Assembly (NCBI RefSeq): GCF_030527965.1
Contig: NZ_JAUMZU010000007.1
Coordinates: forward strand, 1-64,000
Origin: Neisseria sp.
GTDB taxonomy: Bacteria; Pseudomonadota; Gammaproteobacteria; Burkholderiales; Neisseriaceae
Reading direction: 5' to 3'
DNA length: 64,000 nt
Shown in pieces: positions 36,426 to 45,028 of the stretch. The notes beneath the pieces are model-generated. The model was not told the DNA's origin. It searched no databases and worked only from the letters and a program-made list of their open reading frames with translations. Positions within the stretch are counted from its first letter, which is position 1; every line of letters starts with the position of its first letter. A program made the position numbers and the translations under genes.

Positions 36426-36884
36426 ATGTCTGAAAACATATTTTGGTATTTGGCTCCTGACATCCTGCAGCTCCACCGGCAAAACACCTATTCCCTGTTT
36501 GCCACCGGCTCTCAGATTCACGATGCCGATTTGGTTAACGTAGACGGCTTGTATTATATGTGGTTGGAAGATAAGGAAAACGATCTGCGCGAACCGCAGC
36601 CGGGCATCCTTTTGATAGAAGACCAAAACGAACATGCGCGCATCAGTTGGATTACCACCGCGCGTACCGTTAACCGCAAAGATTCCGTTTATCGCCGTGC
36701 CGCTGCTGCTTTGCGCCGCCGCTTAAAAGTGGATAAACAAAACAGTCAAACCCGTTTGGTCGAGCTTGCTCCGCAACAAGGCCGCATGACAATTGACAAT
36801 GCTCAGGATTTCATGATTTCTCCGCACGATTTGATGCGTGCGCTGTACCCAGCAAGCGATAAGATAAAAAGCCTTGTTTCGTAA
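36426..36884 (+). CDS. Unknown protein, probably iron-regulated
   Basis: I do not recognise this 152-residue protein. It has no signal peptide or membrane segment and looks cytosolic. The N-terminal half is acidic and aromatic-rich (FWYLAPDILQL, GLYYMWLEDKEN), the middle is strongly basic (RKDSVYRRAAAALRRRLKV at about 85-103). AAGGAG-type ribosome binding lies 7-12 bases before the ATG. A Fur-like box and promoter lie 55-105 bases upstream and a strong terminator follows, so it is monocistronic. By context it may act in iron or haem metabolism; the sequence shows no haem-binding or redox motif that I can name. Confidence 0.75.
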   Translation: MSENIFWYLAPDILQLHRQNTYSLFATGSQIHDADLVNVDGLYYMWLEDKENDLREPQPGILLIEDQNEHARISWITTARTVNRKDSVYRRAAAALRRRLKVDKQNSQTRLVELAPQQGRMTIDNAQDFMISPHDLMRALYPASDKIKSLVS

Positions 36885-36914
36885 CGATTTTTGGTAGTGG
36901 TTTGTGTTCCTTTT

Positions 36915-36945
36915 GCGCCCCCCTTAATGAGGGGCGATTTTTTTT
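36915..36945 (+). terminator. Terminator of the unknown gene at 36426
   Basis: CGCCCC at 36916-36921 pairs with GGGGCG at 36931-36936, followed by ATTTTTTTT. Confidence 0.85.
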
Positions 36946-36978
36946 GCCAAGCTATCCTGAAAAAAGCGCCAAAAAACC

Positions 36979-36990
36979 TTTCAGACAGGC
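36979..36990 (-). repeat. Single DUS
   Basis: TTCAGACAGGCA between two non-DUS terminators, in the gap before the porin gene end. Confidence 0.9.
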
Positions 36991-37006
36991 ATTTCATGCT
37001 TCACAT

Positions 37007-37039
37007 AAAAAACAAGGCCGAATCTTCTGGCCTTGTTTT
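37007..37039 (-). terminator. Terminator of the porin gene
   Basis: AAAAACAAGGCC at 37007-37018 and GGCCTTGTTTTT at 37028-37039 form a 12-bp stem with a 9-base loop. On the minus strand the stem ends in a run of T. Confidence 0.88.
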
Positions 37040-37063
37040 TATTTGCAAGAATAGGATAACTTC

Positions 37064-38185
37064 TTAGAATGTATATTCCAATTGACCGCGTATCACCCTC
37101 ACATTCTGCTTATCATTGCCCACGGTCGCATTAACCTGCTTACCATGTAAGTAAAAAGCATTCAGTTTCAGGTTTTTCAACAATACATAATCAAAACCGA
37201 TTTGAGCACCCTGCACGTTTTTACTGTAATCGTTGGTGGAAGAAATGCCCGACATGGCACCTACCCGGCGTAAATTAAAAAACACGTCATAAGAATTACG
37301 GGTTTTCCAATCAGCGTTTTTAAACTTCAGCTCGGTAAATGCACCGTCTTGAGCCACTTTTTTTCCGGCGCTGTCGCGTACATCGTTGATGTTCGAGCGG
37401 CTATAAGCAGCCATCCAGCTCCAATCGTCATCGAATTTCACATCCACACCGATTTCGCCGAACAATGCGCTATCGGCCGCACGGTTGGGGCGTTTCACAT
37501 CGTTCAAATAAACGGCTGTCGCACCGACATTCACTTTTTCATTGATTGGGAATACAGATTGCACAGCACCCATCATCTCGCGGCGAACTTCCACACCCCA
37601 AGGATTATCGTTCATTTGTTTGGTTACGCGAGCCACTGTGACTTTGGTCGGGATTTTATAATCAAAACTCAACTCACCGCCGGTCACTTCATTATCCAAT
37701 ACGCGGCCATAAGAGGAGAATGCGCCGAATTTACCCAAACGGGTTTTCACTTTATCGTAAACAGTACCTTCCACATACAGTTTATTCATCGGAACATCAT
37801 GGTCGCCATTGAACTTACCTGTTTCCAAATCAATTTGAGGCTCGATTTCGGTTACGACGCGCCAGTCGTTATAAATACGCGCGGAAAACCACAAGTCTGC
37901 ATTTAAATGGCTGGTGGTATTGTGCGGTTGATTAGCCTGACCCGCATAAGAAGAATTGGTATCCCCGCCATCCGCACGCACCCTGAAAGTACCGGTAATA
38001 TTGAAACGGTCGTTAAACAGGCTGATGCCTTTGCCCTCTTCTACAGCAGTTTCTTTAGTATTGACGTAATCGCTGGAAGTAATGAAATCAGCTGAATGAT
38101 TGTCAACAGCAGCAGTATTCTCGGCCCACGCCGGCGCCGATAAAGCAGTTGCGCACAACAAAGGTAGAATTTGACGGGTTTGCAT
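37064..38185 (-). CDS. Putative outer-membrane porin
   Basis: A 373-residue precursor with a signal peptide cleaved near PAWA (18-21) and a C-terminal phenylalanine (LEYTF), the usual signature of a beta-barrel inserted by the BAM complex. Alternating hydrophobic strands with aromatic girdles run through the protein. It does not look like neisserial PorA/PorB trimeric porins; it is closer to a putative-porin family with a short N-terminal helix segment before the barrel (residues 25-60). Substrate is unknown. A perfect FNR-type palindrome lies about 260 bases upstream. Confidence 0.75.
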   Translation of the reverse strand: MQTRQILPLLCATALSAPAWAENTAAVDNHSADFITSSDYVNTKETAVEEGKGISLFNDRFNITGTFRVRADGGDTNSSYAGQANQPHNTTSHLNADLWFSARIYNDWRVVTEIEPQIDLETGKFNGDHDVPMNKLYVEGTVYDKVKTRLGKFGAFSSYGRVLDNEVTGGELSFDYKIPTKVTVARVTKQMNDNPWGVEVRREMMGAVQSVFPINEKVNVGATAVYLNDVKRPNRAADSALFGEIGVDVKFDDDWSWMAAYSRSNINDVRDSAGKKVAQDGAFTELKFKNADWKTRNSYDVFFNLRRVGAMSGISSTNDYSKNVQGAQIGFDYVLLKNLKLNAFYLHGKQVNATVGNDKQNVRVIRGQLEYTF

Positions 38186-38443
38186 AAAAAATCTCCAGAT
38201 TTAACAGAGGTTTGAAAATGGGTTTATTGCAAGGGCTTTCCCAGAAAATCCACCTTAAATATTAAAAAATCAAAGCCAATTATTATGGCATCGATGTCAT
38301 TCTGCTTAAAAATAAGCTACTTTTATTCTTAATATTTTTTAATTTTATTTTAGTTTTGCAAATAGCGTCAAGCCGATTTCACTTAAAACGAGCAAATATA
38401 TCTGCTTATTTTTCATTTACAATCAATTTATACAAATTTTTAT

Positions 38444-38457
38444 TTGATTTCAATCAA
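38444..38457. promoter_or_regulatory. FNR-type palindrome
   Basis: TTGATTTCAATCAA is an exact TTGAT-N4-ATCAA FNR/ANR site. It lies about 260 bases upstream of the porin ATG and is the only perfect site I noticed in the window. Confidence 0.55.
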
Positions 38458-38629
38458 ATAGTTTTATCTTGCCACAGGATATCCGATTGATACACCTGAG
38501 AATTTATTAAACGGCCTTATCAAAAATTATTTATACAATAAGGTTTGCCAAAGCAAAGAACATGCTCATGGTTCAACCTGTGAGACCTTATCCGTCCAAT
38601 ATTTTCTTAATATCCAAAATGCCAAAAAA

Positions 38630-38657
38630 AGCCTGTCTGAAAATATTCAGACAGGCT
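38630..38657 (-). terminator. Inverted DUS pair, terminator of uspA
   Basis: AGCCTGTCTGAA at 38630-38641 and TTCAGACAGGCT at 38646-38657 have a 4-base loop and are flanked by seven A and seven T. Confidence 0.85.
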
Positions 38658-38687
38658 TTTTTTGGATTCATCATTGGGAAATGAAAA

Positions 38688-39158
38688 TTAATTTTCCTCT
38701 TCATCTTTCTGACTGCGGATAATCAGCAGCGGCAGATGGCTTCGGCGCATAACTGTTTCGGCAAAACTACCCATCAAAAGATGCATCAAGCCGCTACGGC
38801 CATGTGTGCCGAGAACCAGCAAATCGGCAGCGTTGGCATCTGCATATTCGATTAATTCCTGCGCCATATCGTGCGCGCCTTTGAGCGCCAGCAATAAATG
38901 CGTATTCACTTCCGTTACGCCGGCATCGCGAGCGGTTTTTTCAGCAAAGCCCAATACTTCATTTCCTTGTGCTACGGCAGCCTCTTCATAGCTTTCATGT
39001 TGCAGAAATTCCGGAGCCAACGCCATGTATTCGGCGGGATTGGCCACATGCACCAAAGTTAATTTAGATTTACCGGTAACCGCCAGTTCACACGCATGTT
39101 TCAGAGCGTTTAAAGCAGTCGAACTGCCATCTACTGCAACAACCAGATGTTTGTACAT
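38688..39158 (-). CDS. Universal stress protein, UspA family
   Basis: A 156-residue cytosolic USP-fold protein. It starts with HLVVAVDGSSTALNALKHA (4-22) and has the ATP-binding motif G-x2-G-x9-G-S in LGTHGRSGLMHLLMGS near 117-132, so it belongs to the nucleotide-binding type. USPs are induced by stress or stationary phase. It stands alone between AT-rich regions. Confidence 0.92.
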   Translation of the reverse strand: MYKHLVVAVDGSSTALNALKHACELAVTGKSKLTLVHVANPAEYMALAPEFLQHESYEEAAVAQGNEVLGFAEKTARDAGVTEVNTHLLLALKGAHDMAQELIEYADANAADLLVLGTHGRSGLMHLLMGSFAETVMRRSHLPLLIIRSQKDEEEN

Positions 39159-39235
39159 CGCCTTCTCCTTGTCATTTTAGTTAGACCACCGAGCATTGAG
39201 CTCGTTTTCAAAAATCATACTTTAATTAATTGCAG

Positions 39236-39241
39236 TATAAT
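39236..39241 (+). promoter_or_regulatory. Candidate -10 element upstream of tcdA
   Basis: A consensus TATAAT lies about 115 bases before the tcdA ATG. No good -35 element is visible at the right distance. Confidence 0.3.
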
Positions 39242-39354
39242 GGAGCGCACCCCTTTTGTCGGCATTTTTTTACAGTTTTTGACTTGGATTATAGTAACGC
39301 CGCTGCTGCCTGAAACCGCATCCCAAAAATAGCAGCTCAAACTCAAAATTGATT

Positions 39355-40131
39355 ATGAACCAACTTTCCCCTGCTCACTCGCGCCGTTTCGGCGGCATTG
39401 CCCGTCTTTACGGCGAGGCCGCATTACAACGTTTTCACTCCGCCCACGTTTGCGTGGTAGGTGTTGGCGGTGTTGGTTCTTGGTCAGTGGAGGCACTTGC
39501 CCGCTCAGGCATCGGAAACCTGACATTAATTGATTTGGACAACATCGCAGAATCCAACGTCAACCGTCAGCTTCATGCCTTAACCGATGATTTCGGCAAA
39601 GCCAAAATCACCGCTCTTGCCGAGCGCATAAAACAAATCAATCCCAACTGCCGCGTAACGGAAATCGAAGATTTTGTGACTGAAGATAATCTGCCCGAAT
39701 TGTTTGCTGACCGTTTCGATTTTGTGATCGATGCCATTGATCAAATCCGCGTCAAAGCGGCAATGGCAGCCCATTTCGTGCGACGTGAACAACCCTTTAT
39801 CTTAAGCGGCGGCGCAGGTGGCCAGAAAAATCCCGCGCTGATTCAAACGGCCGATTTGAGCCGCGTTACCCACGACCCGCTGCTGGCCAACCTACGTTAC
39901 ACTTTACGCAAGCGTTACGGCTTTTCACGCGACACCAGCCGAAAGATGAACGTACCCTGCGTTTTCTCTACCGAAAATATCACGCCGCCCGTTTCCGAAT
40001 CGGCTTGCGATACAAACACCGCGCCACAAGGCCTATCCTGCGCGGGTTACGGCGCAAGCATGCTGGTAACGGCTTCTTTCGGTTTGTATTGCGCCCAAGC
40101 TGCAATCGAACACATCGAAAGGCAAAAATGA
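39355..40131 (+). CDS. tcdA: tRNA threonylcarbamoyladenosine dehydratase
   Basis: TcdA (CsdL/YgdL) is an E1-like enzyme that cyclises t6A at tRNA position 37 to ct6A. The 258-residue protein begins with RRFGGIARLYGEAAL and the ATP-binding VVGVGGVGSWSVEALARSG (about 35-53). Next come LIDLDNIAESNVNRQ and, later, DAIDQIRVKAAM. The ATG at 39355 is preferred over a TTG six bases upstream. Its stop overlaps the scpA start in ATGA, so the two are coupled. Confidence 0.93.
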   Translation: MNQLSPAHSRRFGGIARLYGEAALQRFHSAHVCVVGVGGVGSWSVEALARSGIGNLTLIDLDNIAESNVNRQLHALTDDFGKAKITALAERIKQINPNCRVTEIEDFVTEDNLPELFADRFDFVIDAIDQIRVKAAMAAHFVRREQPFILSGGAGGQKNPALIQTADLSRVTHDPLLANLRYTLRKRYGFSRDTSRKMNVPCVFSTENITPPVSESACDTNTAPQGLSCAGYGASMLVTASFGLYCAQAAIEHIERQK

Positions 40132-40988
40132 TCCTACTTGCCGAAAATACGACCGTGCAGCCTGACAACGCCGTTGCTTGGATATTCGGGCAACCTGTTA
40201 CCGACCTGCCGCAAGATTTGTTTATCCCGCCCGATGCGCTGAAAGTGGTGCTGAATAGCTTTCAAGGGCCGCTTGATTTACTTCTCTATCTTATCCGCAA
40301 GCAAAACATCGATGTACTGGATATTCCAATGGTTAAAATCACCGAGCAATATCTGCATTACATTGCCCAAATGGAAGCGCACCAATTCGATCTGGCAGCC
40401 GAATATCTTTTGATGGCCGCAGTGTTAATCGAAATCAAATCTCGGCTGTTGCTGCCGCAACCTGCGCCGATAAACGATGAAGAAGAAGCCGACCCGCGCG
40501 CCGAGCTGGTGCGCCGTTTGTTGGCTTACGAGCAGATGAAGCTGGCCGCTCAAGGGTTAGATGCCTTGCCTCGTGCCGGACGCGATTTCGCATGGGCCTA
40601 TCTGCCGCTTGAAATCGCAATAGAGACAAAGCTGCCGGAAGTGCAGGCCGCCGATCTGACCCAAGCTTGGTTGAGCATTTTATCGCGAGCCAAACACACC
40701 CGTTCGCATGAAGTCATACAAGAAACGATCTCGGTACGCGCCCAGATGAGCAGCATTCTGCGTCGGCTGCAAAACGGTTTTTGCCGTTTCTCCGAATTAT
40801 TCAAACCAGAACAAGGCGTGGCTTACGTCGTGGTTAATTTCATCGCGCTGTTAGAGCTGGCAAAGGAAGGCCTGATACGCATCATCCAACCAGAATCCTT
40901 TACTGAAATTGAAATTCACGCCCAAGACGGTGCGGCACACGCCGAGTTCGCCGATGAAAACGCCGGCCAAACCGAAATGCCTGTCTGA
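40128..40988 (+). CDS. scpA: Segregation and condensation protein A
   Basis: ScpA is the kleisin of the SMC condensin that organises the chromosome. From the ATG at 40128 the protein has 286 residues, with the N-terminal SMC-binding block FQGPLDLLLYLIRKQNIDVLDI (roughly 46-66) and a C-terminal winged helix near 215-270 (GFCRFSELF, VVNFIALLELAKEGLI). scpB lies 14 kb away rather than adjacent. The stop codon TGA at 40986-40988 is part of an exact DUS, so the last residues MPV are written by it. Confidence 0.94.
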   Translation: MILLAENTTVQPDNAVAWIFGQPVTDLPQDLFIPPDALKVVLNSFQGPLDLLLYLIRKQNIDVLDIPMVKITEQYLHYIAQMEAHQFDLAAEYLLMAAVLIEIKSRLLLPQPAPINDEEEADPRAELVRRLLAYEQMKLAAQGLDALPRAGRDFAWAYLPLEIAIETKLPEVQAADLTQAWLSILSRAKHTRSHEVIQETISVRAQMSSILRRLQNGFCRFSELFKPEQGVAYVVVNFIALLELAKEGLIRIIQPESFTEIEIHAQDGAAHAEFADENAGQTEMPV

Positions 40989-41008
40989 AAATTATTTTCA
41001 GACAGGCA
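40978..41008 (+). terminator. Inverted DUS pair containing the scpA stop codon
   Basis: TGCCTGTCTGAA at 40978-40989 and TTCAGACAGGCA at 40997-41008 form a stem with a 7-base loop. The TGA inside the first arm is the scpA stop, so translating ribosomes would cover the first arm. Confidence 0.75.
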
Positions 41009-41126
41009 TTTCATTATCCAACGAGCCGTTTAACTTATTATCGTATTTGAATATAAACCACACAAAACCCTTTAAACATGTTTTAATAGGAAACATTCTT
41101 ATTTAGCCCTCGTTACTCATTACTCA

Positions 41127-42365
41127 ATGAAAAAAACCGACATGCTTCACACACCGATTATCCATTCCCTGCTCGACACCGACTTATACAAATTCACCAT
41201 GCTGCAGGTGGTGTTACACCAATTTCCCCAAGCGCATGGCGTATACGAATTCCGCTGCCGCAACAACGATCAAACCGTTTATCCGCTGTCCGACATCCGA
41301 AACGATTTGGAACGCGAGTTAGACTCTCTGTGCAGCCTCAGGCTTACCCAAGACGAGCTTGCATATCTGCGCAGCCTGCGCTTTATCAAAAGCGACCTCG
41401 TCGATTATCTCGAGCTATTTCAACTCAAACGCCGCTTCGTCGACGTCAGCACCGATGCCGAAGGCCGCCTGAACATCCGCATCGAAGGCCCGATGATACA
41501 GGCCATGTTTTTCGAAATTTACATACTGTCTATTGTTAACGAACTGTATTTCCGCCGCTTAGAAACCGCTGCAGTGCTCGAAGAAGGCGAACGCCGCTTA
41601 CAAGCCAAAGCCGCCTTGTTAAAAGATTTGGCCATTACCCAAAACCCGAACGACCCGCCGTTTCTCATTTCCGATTTCGGCACCCGCCGCCGCTACACGC
41701 TGGATTGGCAAGAACACGTTATCCGAACCCTCTACGCAGCCGCACCCGAAATCATGCGGGGCACCAGCAACGTTTATCTGGCCAAAAAACTCGGCATTAC
41801 CCCTATCGGCACCATGGCACACGAATTTTTACAAGCCTTCCAAGCGCTGGACGTCCGTTTGCGCGATTTCCAAAAAGCCGCCCTCGAATCATGGGTAAAA
41901 GAATACCGCGGCGACCTCGGCATCGCCCTGACCGACGTGGTCGGCATGGATGCCTTCCTGCGCGATTTTGACCTCTACTTCGCCAAACTCTTTGACGGCT
42001 TGCGCCATGACAGCGGCGATCCTTATCTGTGGGGCGACAAAGCCTACGCCCACTATAAAAAACTAAAAATCGACAGCCGCACCAAAATGCTTACCTTCAG
42101 CGACGGCCTCGATATCGAAAAAGCATGGGCGCTGCACCAATATTTCAAAGACCGCTTCAAAACCAGCTTCGGCATCGGCACCAACTTTACCAACGACCTT
42201 GGGCACACCCCGCTCAACATCGTTTTAAAACTGGTCGAATGCAACGGTCAATCGGTTGCCAAACTCTCCGACAGCCCCGGCAAAACCATGACCGACAACA
42301 ACACCTTCCTCGCTTATCTGCGCCAAGTATTCCAGATTCCCGAGCCGCAAAACGAATCGGAATAA
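41127..42365 (+). CDS. pncB: Nicotinate phosphoribosyltransferase
   Basis: PncB makes nicotinate mononucleotide from nicotinate and PRPP in NAD salvage. The 412-residue protein starts with [15 protein letters not shown] (16-30), has [12 protein letters not shown] (about 184-195) and the autophosphorylated histidine in [11 protein letters not shown], then [20 protein letters not shown]-terminal [12 protein letters not shown] completes the family pattern. It is a single gene with DUS pairs on both sides. Confidence 0.95.
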   Translation: MKKTDMLHTPIIHSLLDTDLYKFTMLQVVLHQFPQAHGVYEFRCRNNDQTVYPLSDIRNDLERELDSLCSLRLTQDELAYLRSLRFIKSDLVDYLELFQLKRRFVDVSTDAEGRLNIRIEGPMIQAMFFEIYILSIVNELYFRRLETAAVLEEGERRLQAKAALLKDLAITQNPNDPPFLISDFGTRRRYTLDWQEHVIRTLYAAAPEIMRGTSNVYLAKKLGITPIGTMAHEFLQAFQALDVRLRDFQKAALESWVKEYRGDLGIALTDVVGMDAFLRDFDLYFAKLFDGLRHDSGDPYLWGDKAYAHYKKLKIDSRTKMLTFSDGLDIEKAWALHQYFKDRFKTSFGIGTNFTNDLGHTPLNIVLKLVECNGQSVAKLSDSPGKTMTDNNTFLAYLRQVFQIPEPQNESE

Positions 42366-42394
42366 ACCGCCTACTCTCTTTCTCAAATACAGAA

Positions 42395-42421
42395 TGCCTG
42401 TCTGAACCTTTCAGACAGGCA
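42395..42421. terminator. Inverted DUS pair between convergent pncB and the MAPEG gene
   Basis: TGCCTGTCTGAA at 42395-42406 and TTCAGACAGGCA at 42410-42421 with a 3-base loop. Confidence 0.75.
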
Positions 42422-42458
42422 TTCTCTTTCACTCTTTTTTCTATCTGTTTAAACCGAA

Positions 42459-42845
42459 TCAAACAGCAGCAATAAACAAAGCAACGATACACAACGCATT
42501 GACATTGAAAATCACCGACCGCAACAACGACTTATCACTGATATAAGCCCAAATGTAAACGATACGGCTCAACACAAACAACAAAGCCCAAACATTAATC
42601 GTCAGCTGATCAGCACCACCCGTTACATGCGCAATAATAACGGCGGCGGCAAACGGAGGAAATACCTCGTAGCCGTTTTGTTGCGCCGCATTGGCACGAG
42701 CCGCCTTCCCTTCCGCCTTTGCCAAAAAAGCACGCGGATTGGCATTATCAGCCAGCGTAAAGCCTGCGCTTTTCTTGGCGTAAACAGCACAAAAAATCGG
42801 CAGAAAAATACAAATAAAAACACACCAGTAAGCAAGAGTCATCAA
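42459..42845 (-). CDS. MAPEG-family membrane protein
   Basis: A 128-residue inner-membrane protein with four predicted helices. The loop RANAAQQNGYEVFPPFAAAV (about 50-69) carries the N.xxQN.xE..P/F pattern of MAPEG proteins (membrane-associated eicosanoid and glutathione metabolism). Bacterial members are mostly uncharacterised, some with glutathione transferase activity. ATG codons at 42845 and 42842 are both possible. Confidence 0.82.
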   Translation of the reverse strand: MMTLAYWCVFICIFLPIFCAVYAKKSAGFTLADNANPRAFLAKAEGKAARANAAQQNGYEVFPPFAAAVIIAHVTGGADQLTINVWALLFVLSRIVYIWAYISDKSLLRSVIFNVNALCIVALFIAAV

Positions 42846-42926
42846 TAAACCTCATATCCAAAAGCATTGCCGGATAATATGCCGCAAACCTGCCGCAGCA
42901 CAAGAGCCATCCTCAATCAAATCATC

Positions 42927-43295
42927 TCAACGAGCATTTGCACCGTTGCATAATCCCTCAACTTCAATCGCTTTATCATATTGCCCTAAATGCCCGAATC
43001 CGCTTCCTTTATTCTGCCGCTTCGTTACCACTCGACCGAGAATACACACATCAAATCGAACATCATAGGCTGACTTTTTCTCACGCAATTCGTCAATCTT
43101 CCGAGACACAACATGCTGAGCATCAATCAAATAATACGACTGATTACGGTAAACAAACGCCATTTGTTCCAAAGTCGCTTCAACCAACCCTTTCATTTCA
43201 ACCGGCTTCACAGTTGTTGCCGCATCCCGAGAACATGCAGCCAATGCAAGCCAGCCGCATAACAGAAGCATTTTGCTCATTTGTTGATACCACAT
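42927..43295 (-). CDS. Hypothetical lipoprotein
   Basis: I do not recognise the family of this 122-residue protein. It has a signal peptide ending in the lipobox LAAC before SRDAA, so it is probably lipidated. The mature part is short, mixed alpha/beta, with two more cysteines (DVCILG and EGLCNGAN) that may form a disulfide. The ATG at 43295 is chosen because AAGGGTG lies 7-13 bases upstream; the frame continues upstream to 43331 and an internal ATG at 43280 lacks a ribosome site. Confidence 0.65.
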   Translation of the reverse strand: MWYQQMSKMLLLCGWLALAACSRDAATTVKPVEMKGLVEATLEQMAFVYRNQSYYLIDAQHVVSRKIDELREKKSAYDVRFDVCILGRVVTKRQNKGSGFGHLGQYDKAIEVEGLCNGANAR

Positions 43296-43503
43296 GCCAA
43301 CACCCTTCTTACGATTTAAATAACCATGCAATCAGAAAAATTAAATGGCATAATTAAAGCCATTCTATCAAAAATAAACCGACCCAAAACAAAATTATTT
43401 CTAATTAACCCAACAAAATCCGCCTAAACGTCAAGTAAATCGATAAAATAGCAAATCTATCAATAGCACCCTTCAATAAACATATTGCCAACTCACTTAA
43501 AAC

Positions 43504-44031
43504 ATGCCGATATCAATGAAACAAGCCAAACGCTACCCCTTTCTCAAATTGCTCCAATCGCGCCTGCACTTATATCTTGAAGACCACTCAGGCCTGCCGC
43601 AAATTCCGTCGGAACAACAATTCAGGCGCTGGATTTGGCAAGCTGTTAAAAACCGATTTCGCCACGCCGAAATCAGCTTGATTCTGCTCAACGAAACCGA
43701 CGCCCGCACCTACAATCGCGATTACCGTGGCAAAGATTACGCCACCAACGTCTTGAGCTTCGCCCTCGACGAAGGCGAAACCATGTTTGCACACCAGCCC
43801 GACACCTTATCCGGCGACCTCATCATCTGCCCGCAAATCGTCGCCAAAGAAGCCGCCGAGCAAGGCAAACCGATAGAAGCGCACTTCGCCCATCTCACGA
43901 TTCACGGTGCCCTGCACCTGATGGGTTACGATCACCTTTCTGATGAAGAAGCCGCCGTCATGGAATCGCTTGAAATCAAACTGTTAAATCAGTTAGCATA
44001 CCCCAACCCCTACCAACTGGACGAAATCTGA
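43504..44031 (+). CDS. ybeY: Endoribonuclease YbeY
   Basis: YbeY is a zinc endoribonuclease needed for 16S rRNA 3' maturation and ribosome quality control. The 175-residue protein has DYRGKDYATNVLSFALDEG (about 73-91), SGDLIICP and the zinc motif HGALHLMGYDH (about 139-149). ATG codons at 43504 and 43516 are possible starts. corC follows after two bases, a conserved pairing. Confidence 0.95.
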   Translation: MPISMKQAKRYPFLKLLQSRLHLYLEDHSGLPQIPSEQQFRRWIWQAVKNRFRHAEISLILLNETDARTYNRDYRGKDYATNVLSFALDEGETMFAHQPDTLSGDLIICPQIVAKEAAEQGKPIEAHFAHLTIHGALHLMGYDHLSDEEAAVMESLEIKLLNQLAYPNPYQLDEI

Positions 44032-44033
44032 AT

Positions 44034-44858
44034 ATGGAAGACCCCGCGAAACCGAATTTTTTCGAACGCCTTATCCACCGCATTACCCGAGACGCGCCCG
44101 AAACCGCCGACGAAGTGGTTGCCATTTTGCGCCAAGCGCATGAACGGCAAGTCTATGATGCAGAAACCCTGCAGCGGCTGGAAAAAATTCTGGATTTCAA
44201 TGAGCTGGAAGTTCGAGACGCCATGATTCCGCGCGCGCAGATGAACGTTATCAAATCGGGCGACAGCTTCGAGCGCATCATTGCCTATGTGATTGAAACC
44301 GCCCATTCCCGCTTCCCCGTTATCAGCGAAGATAAAGACAACGTATTAGGCATCTTACATGCCAAAGACCTGCTGAAATACGCCTTCAACAGTGAACATT
44401 TCCAATTGGAAAGCATTCTGCGCCCCGCCGTATTCGTACCCGAAGGCAAAGCCTTAAACACCTTGCTCAAAGAATTTCGCGAGCAACGCAACCACATGGC
44501 CGTTGTGATTGACGAATACGGCGGTGTTTCCGGTTTGGTTACCTTTGAAGATTTGCTGGAAGAAATTCTGGGCGAAATCGAAGACGAATTCGATGAAGAC
44601 GACAGCGCCGACAATATATTCCCCGTTTCCGAAGGCCGTTGGCGCATCAACGCCATGACCGAAATTGAAGACATCAACGCCTTTTTCGGCACCGACTATA
44701 GCGACGACGAAGCCGACACCATCGGCGGCCTTGTTATCCAAAAGCTCGGCCAACTACCGGTGCGCGGTGAAAAAGTGATACTGGAACCGCTGCAATTTAC
44801 CGTCGCACGGGCCGACAGCCGGCGACTGCATACGCTGATGGCGGTAAAAGTTAAGTAA
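44034..44858 (+). CDS. corC: CorC-type CBS-domain protein
   Basis: A 274-residue cytosolic protein with two CBS domains at about 60-185 and a CorC_HlyC domain at about 205-272. VRDAMIPRAQMNVI and HSRFPVISEDKDNVLGILHAKDLL mark the CBS pair, and VVIDEYGGVSGLVTFEDLLEE the following conserved block. It lacks the membrane DUF21 part of full CNNM transporters. CorC has been linked to magnesium/cobalt efflux and, in many Proteobacteria, is encoded directly upstream of lnt; here a DUF808 gene sits between them. Confidence 0.92.
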   Translation: MEDPAKPNFFERLIHRITRDAPETADEVVAILRQAHERQVYDAETLQRLEKILDFNELEVRDAMIPRAQMNVIKSGDSFERIIAYVIETAHSRFPVISEDKDNVLGILHAKDLLKYAFNSEHFQLESILRPAVFVPEGKALNTLLKEFREQRNHMAVVIDEYGGVSGLVTFEDLLEEILGEIEDEFDEDDSADNIFPVSEGRWRINAMTEIEDINAFFGTDYSDDEADTIGGLVIQKLGQLPVRGEKVILEPLQFTVARADSRRLHTLMAVKVK

Positions 44859-44932
44859 GCGCATCATATTTGTGAGCCGCTAAAAAACGATTTTTTAAGT
44901 TAAGTAAGATTGATTTAAACGCCGTTTCGCCA

Positions 44933-44962
44933 TGCCTGCCTGAACCCTTTTTCAGACAGGCA
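44933..44962 (+). terminator. Inverted DUS pair after corC, one arm variant
   Basis: TGCCTGCCTGAA at 44933-44944 (one mismatch) and TTCAGACAGGCA at 44951-44962. The G of CAGACAGG faces the mismatch, so the stem has one imperfect pair. Confidence 0.6.
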
Positions 44963-44977
44963 TCTGTTTTTATCCGC

Positions 44978-44983
44978 TATAAT
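44978..44983 (+). promoter_or_regulatory. Candidate -10 element of the DUF808 gene
   Basis: A consensus TATAAT about 46 bases before the ATG. The nearest -35-like hexamers (CAGACA, AGACAG) belong to the DUS arm and are 18-19 bases away. Confidence 0.45.
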
Positions 44984-45028
44984 GGCATTCGAAAAATCAA
45001 ATCATTTCAACAAAGGATAATCCGATTC

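Larger units (their letters stand above)
38186..38687. other. 502-base AT-rich region between the porin and uspA genes
   Basis: No gene is supported. The region is strongly AT-rich, holds an FNR-like palindrome at 38444-38457, and ends with the uspA terminator at 38630-38657. The porin promoter must lie here but I cannot place it confidently. Confidence 0.6.

Noticed and set aside
39240-39332. Possible 30-residue hydrophobic peptide gene upstream of tcdA
   Set aside because: The putative ATG overlaps the TATAAT and there is no Shine-Dalgarno; likely leader or promoter sequence only.
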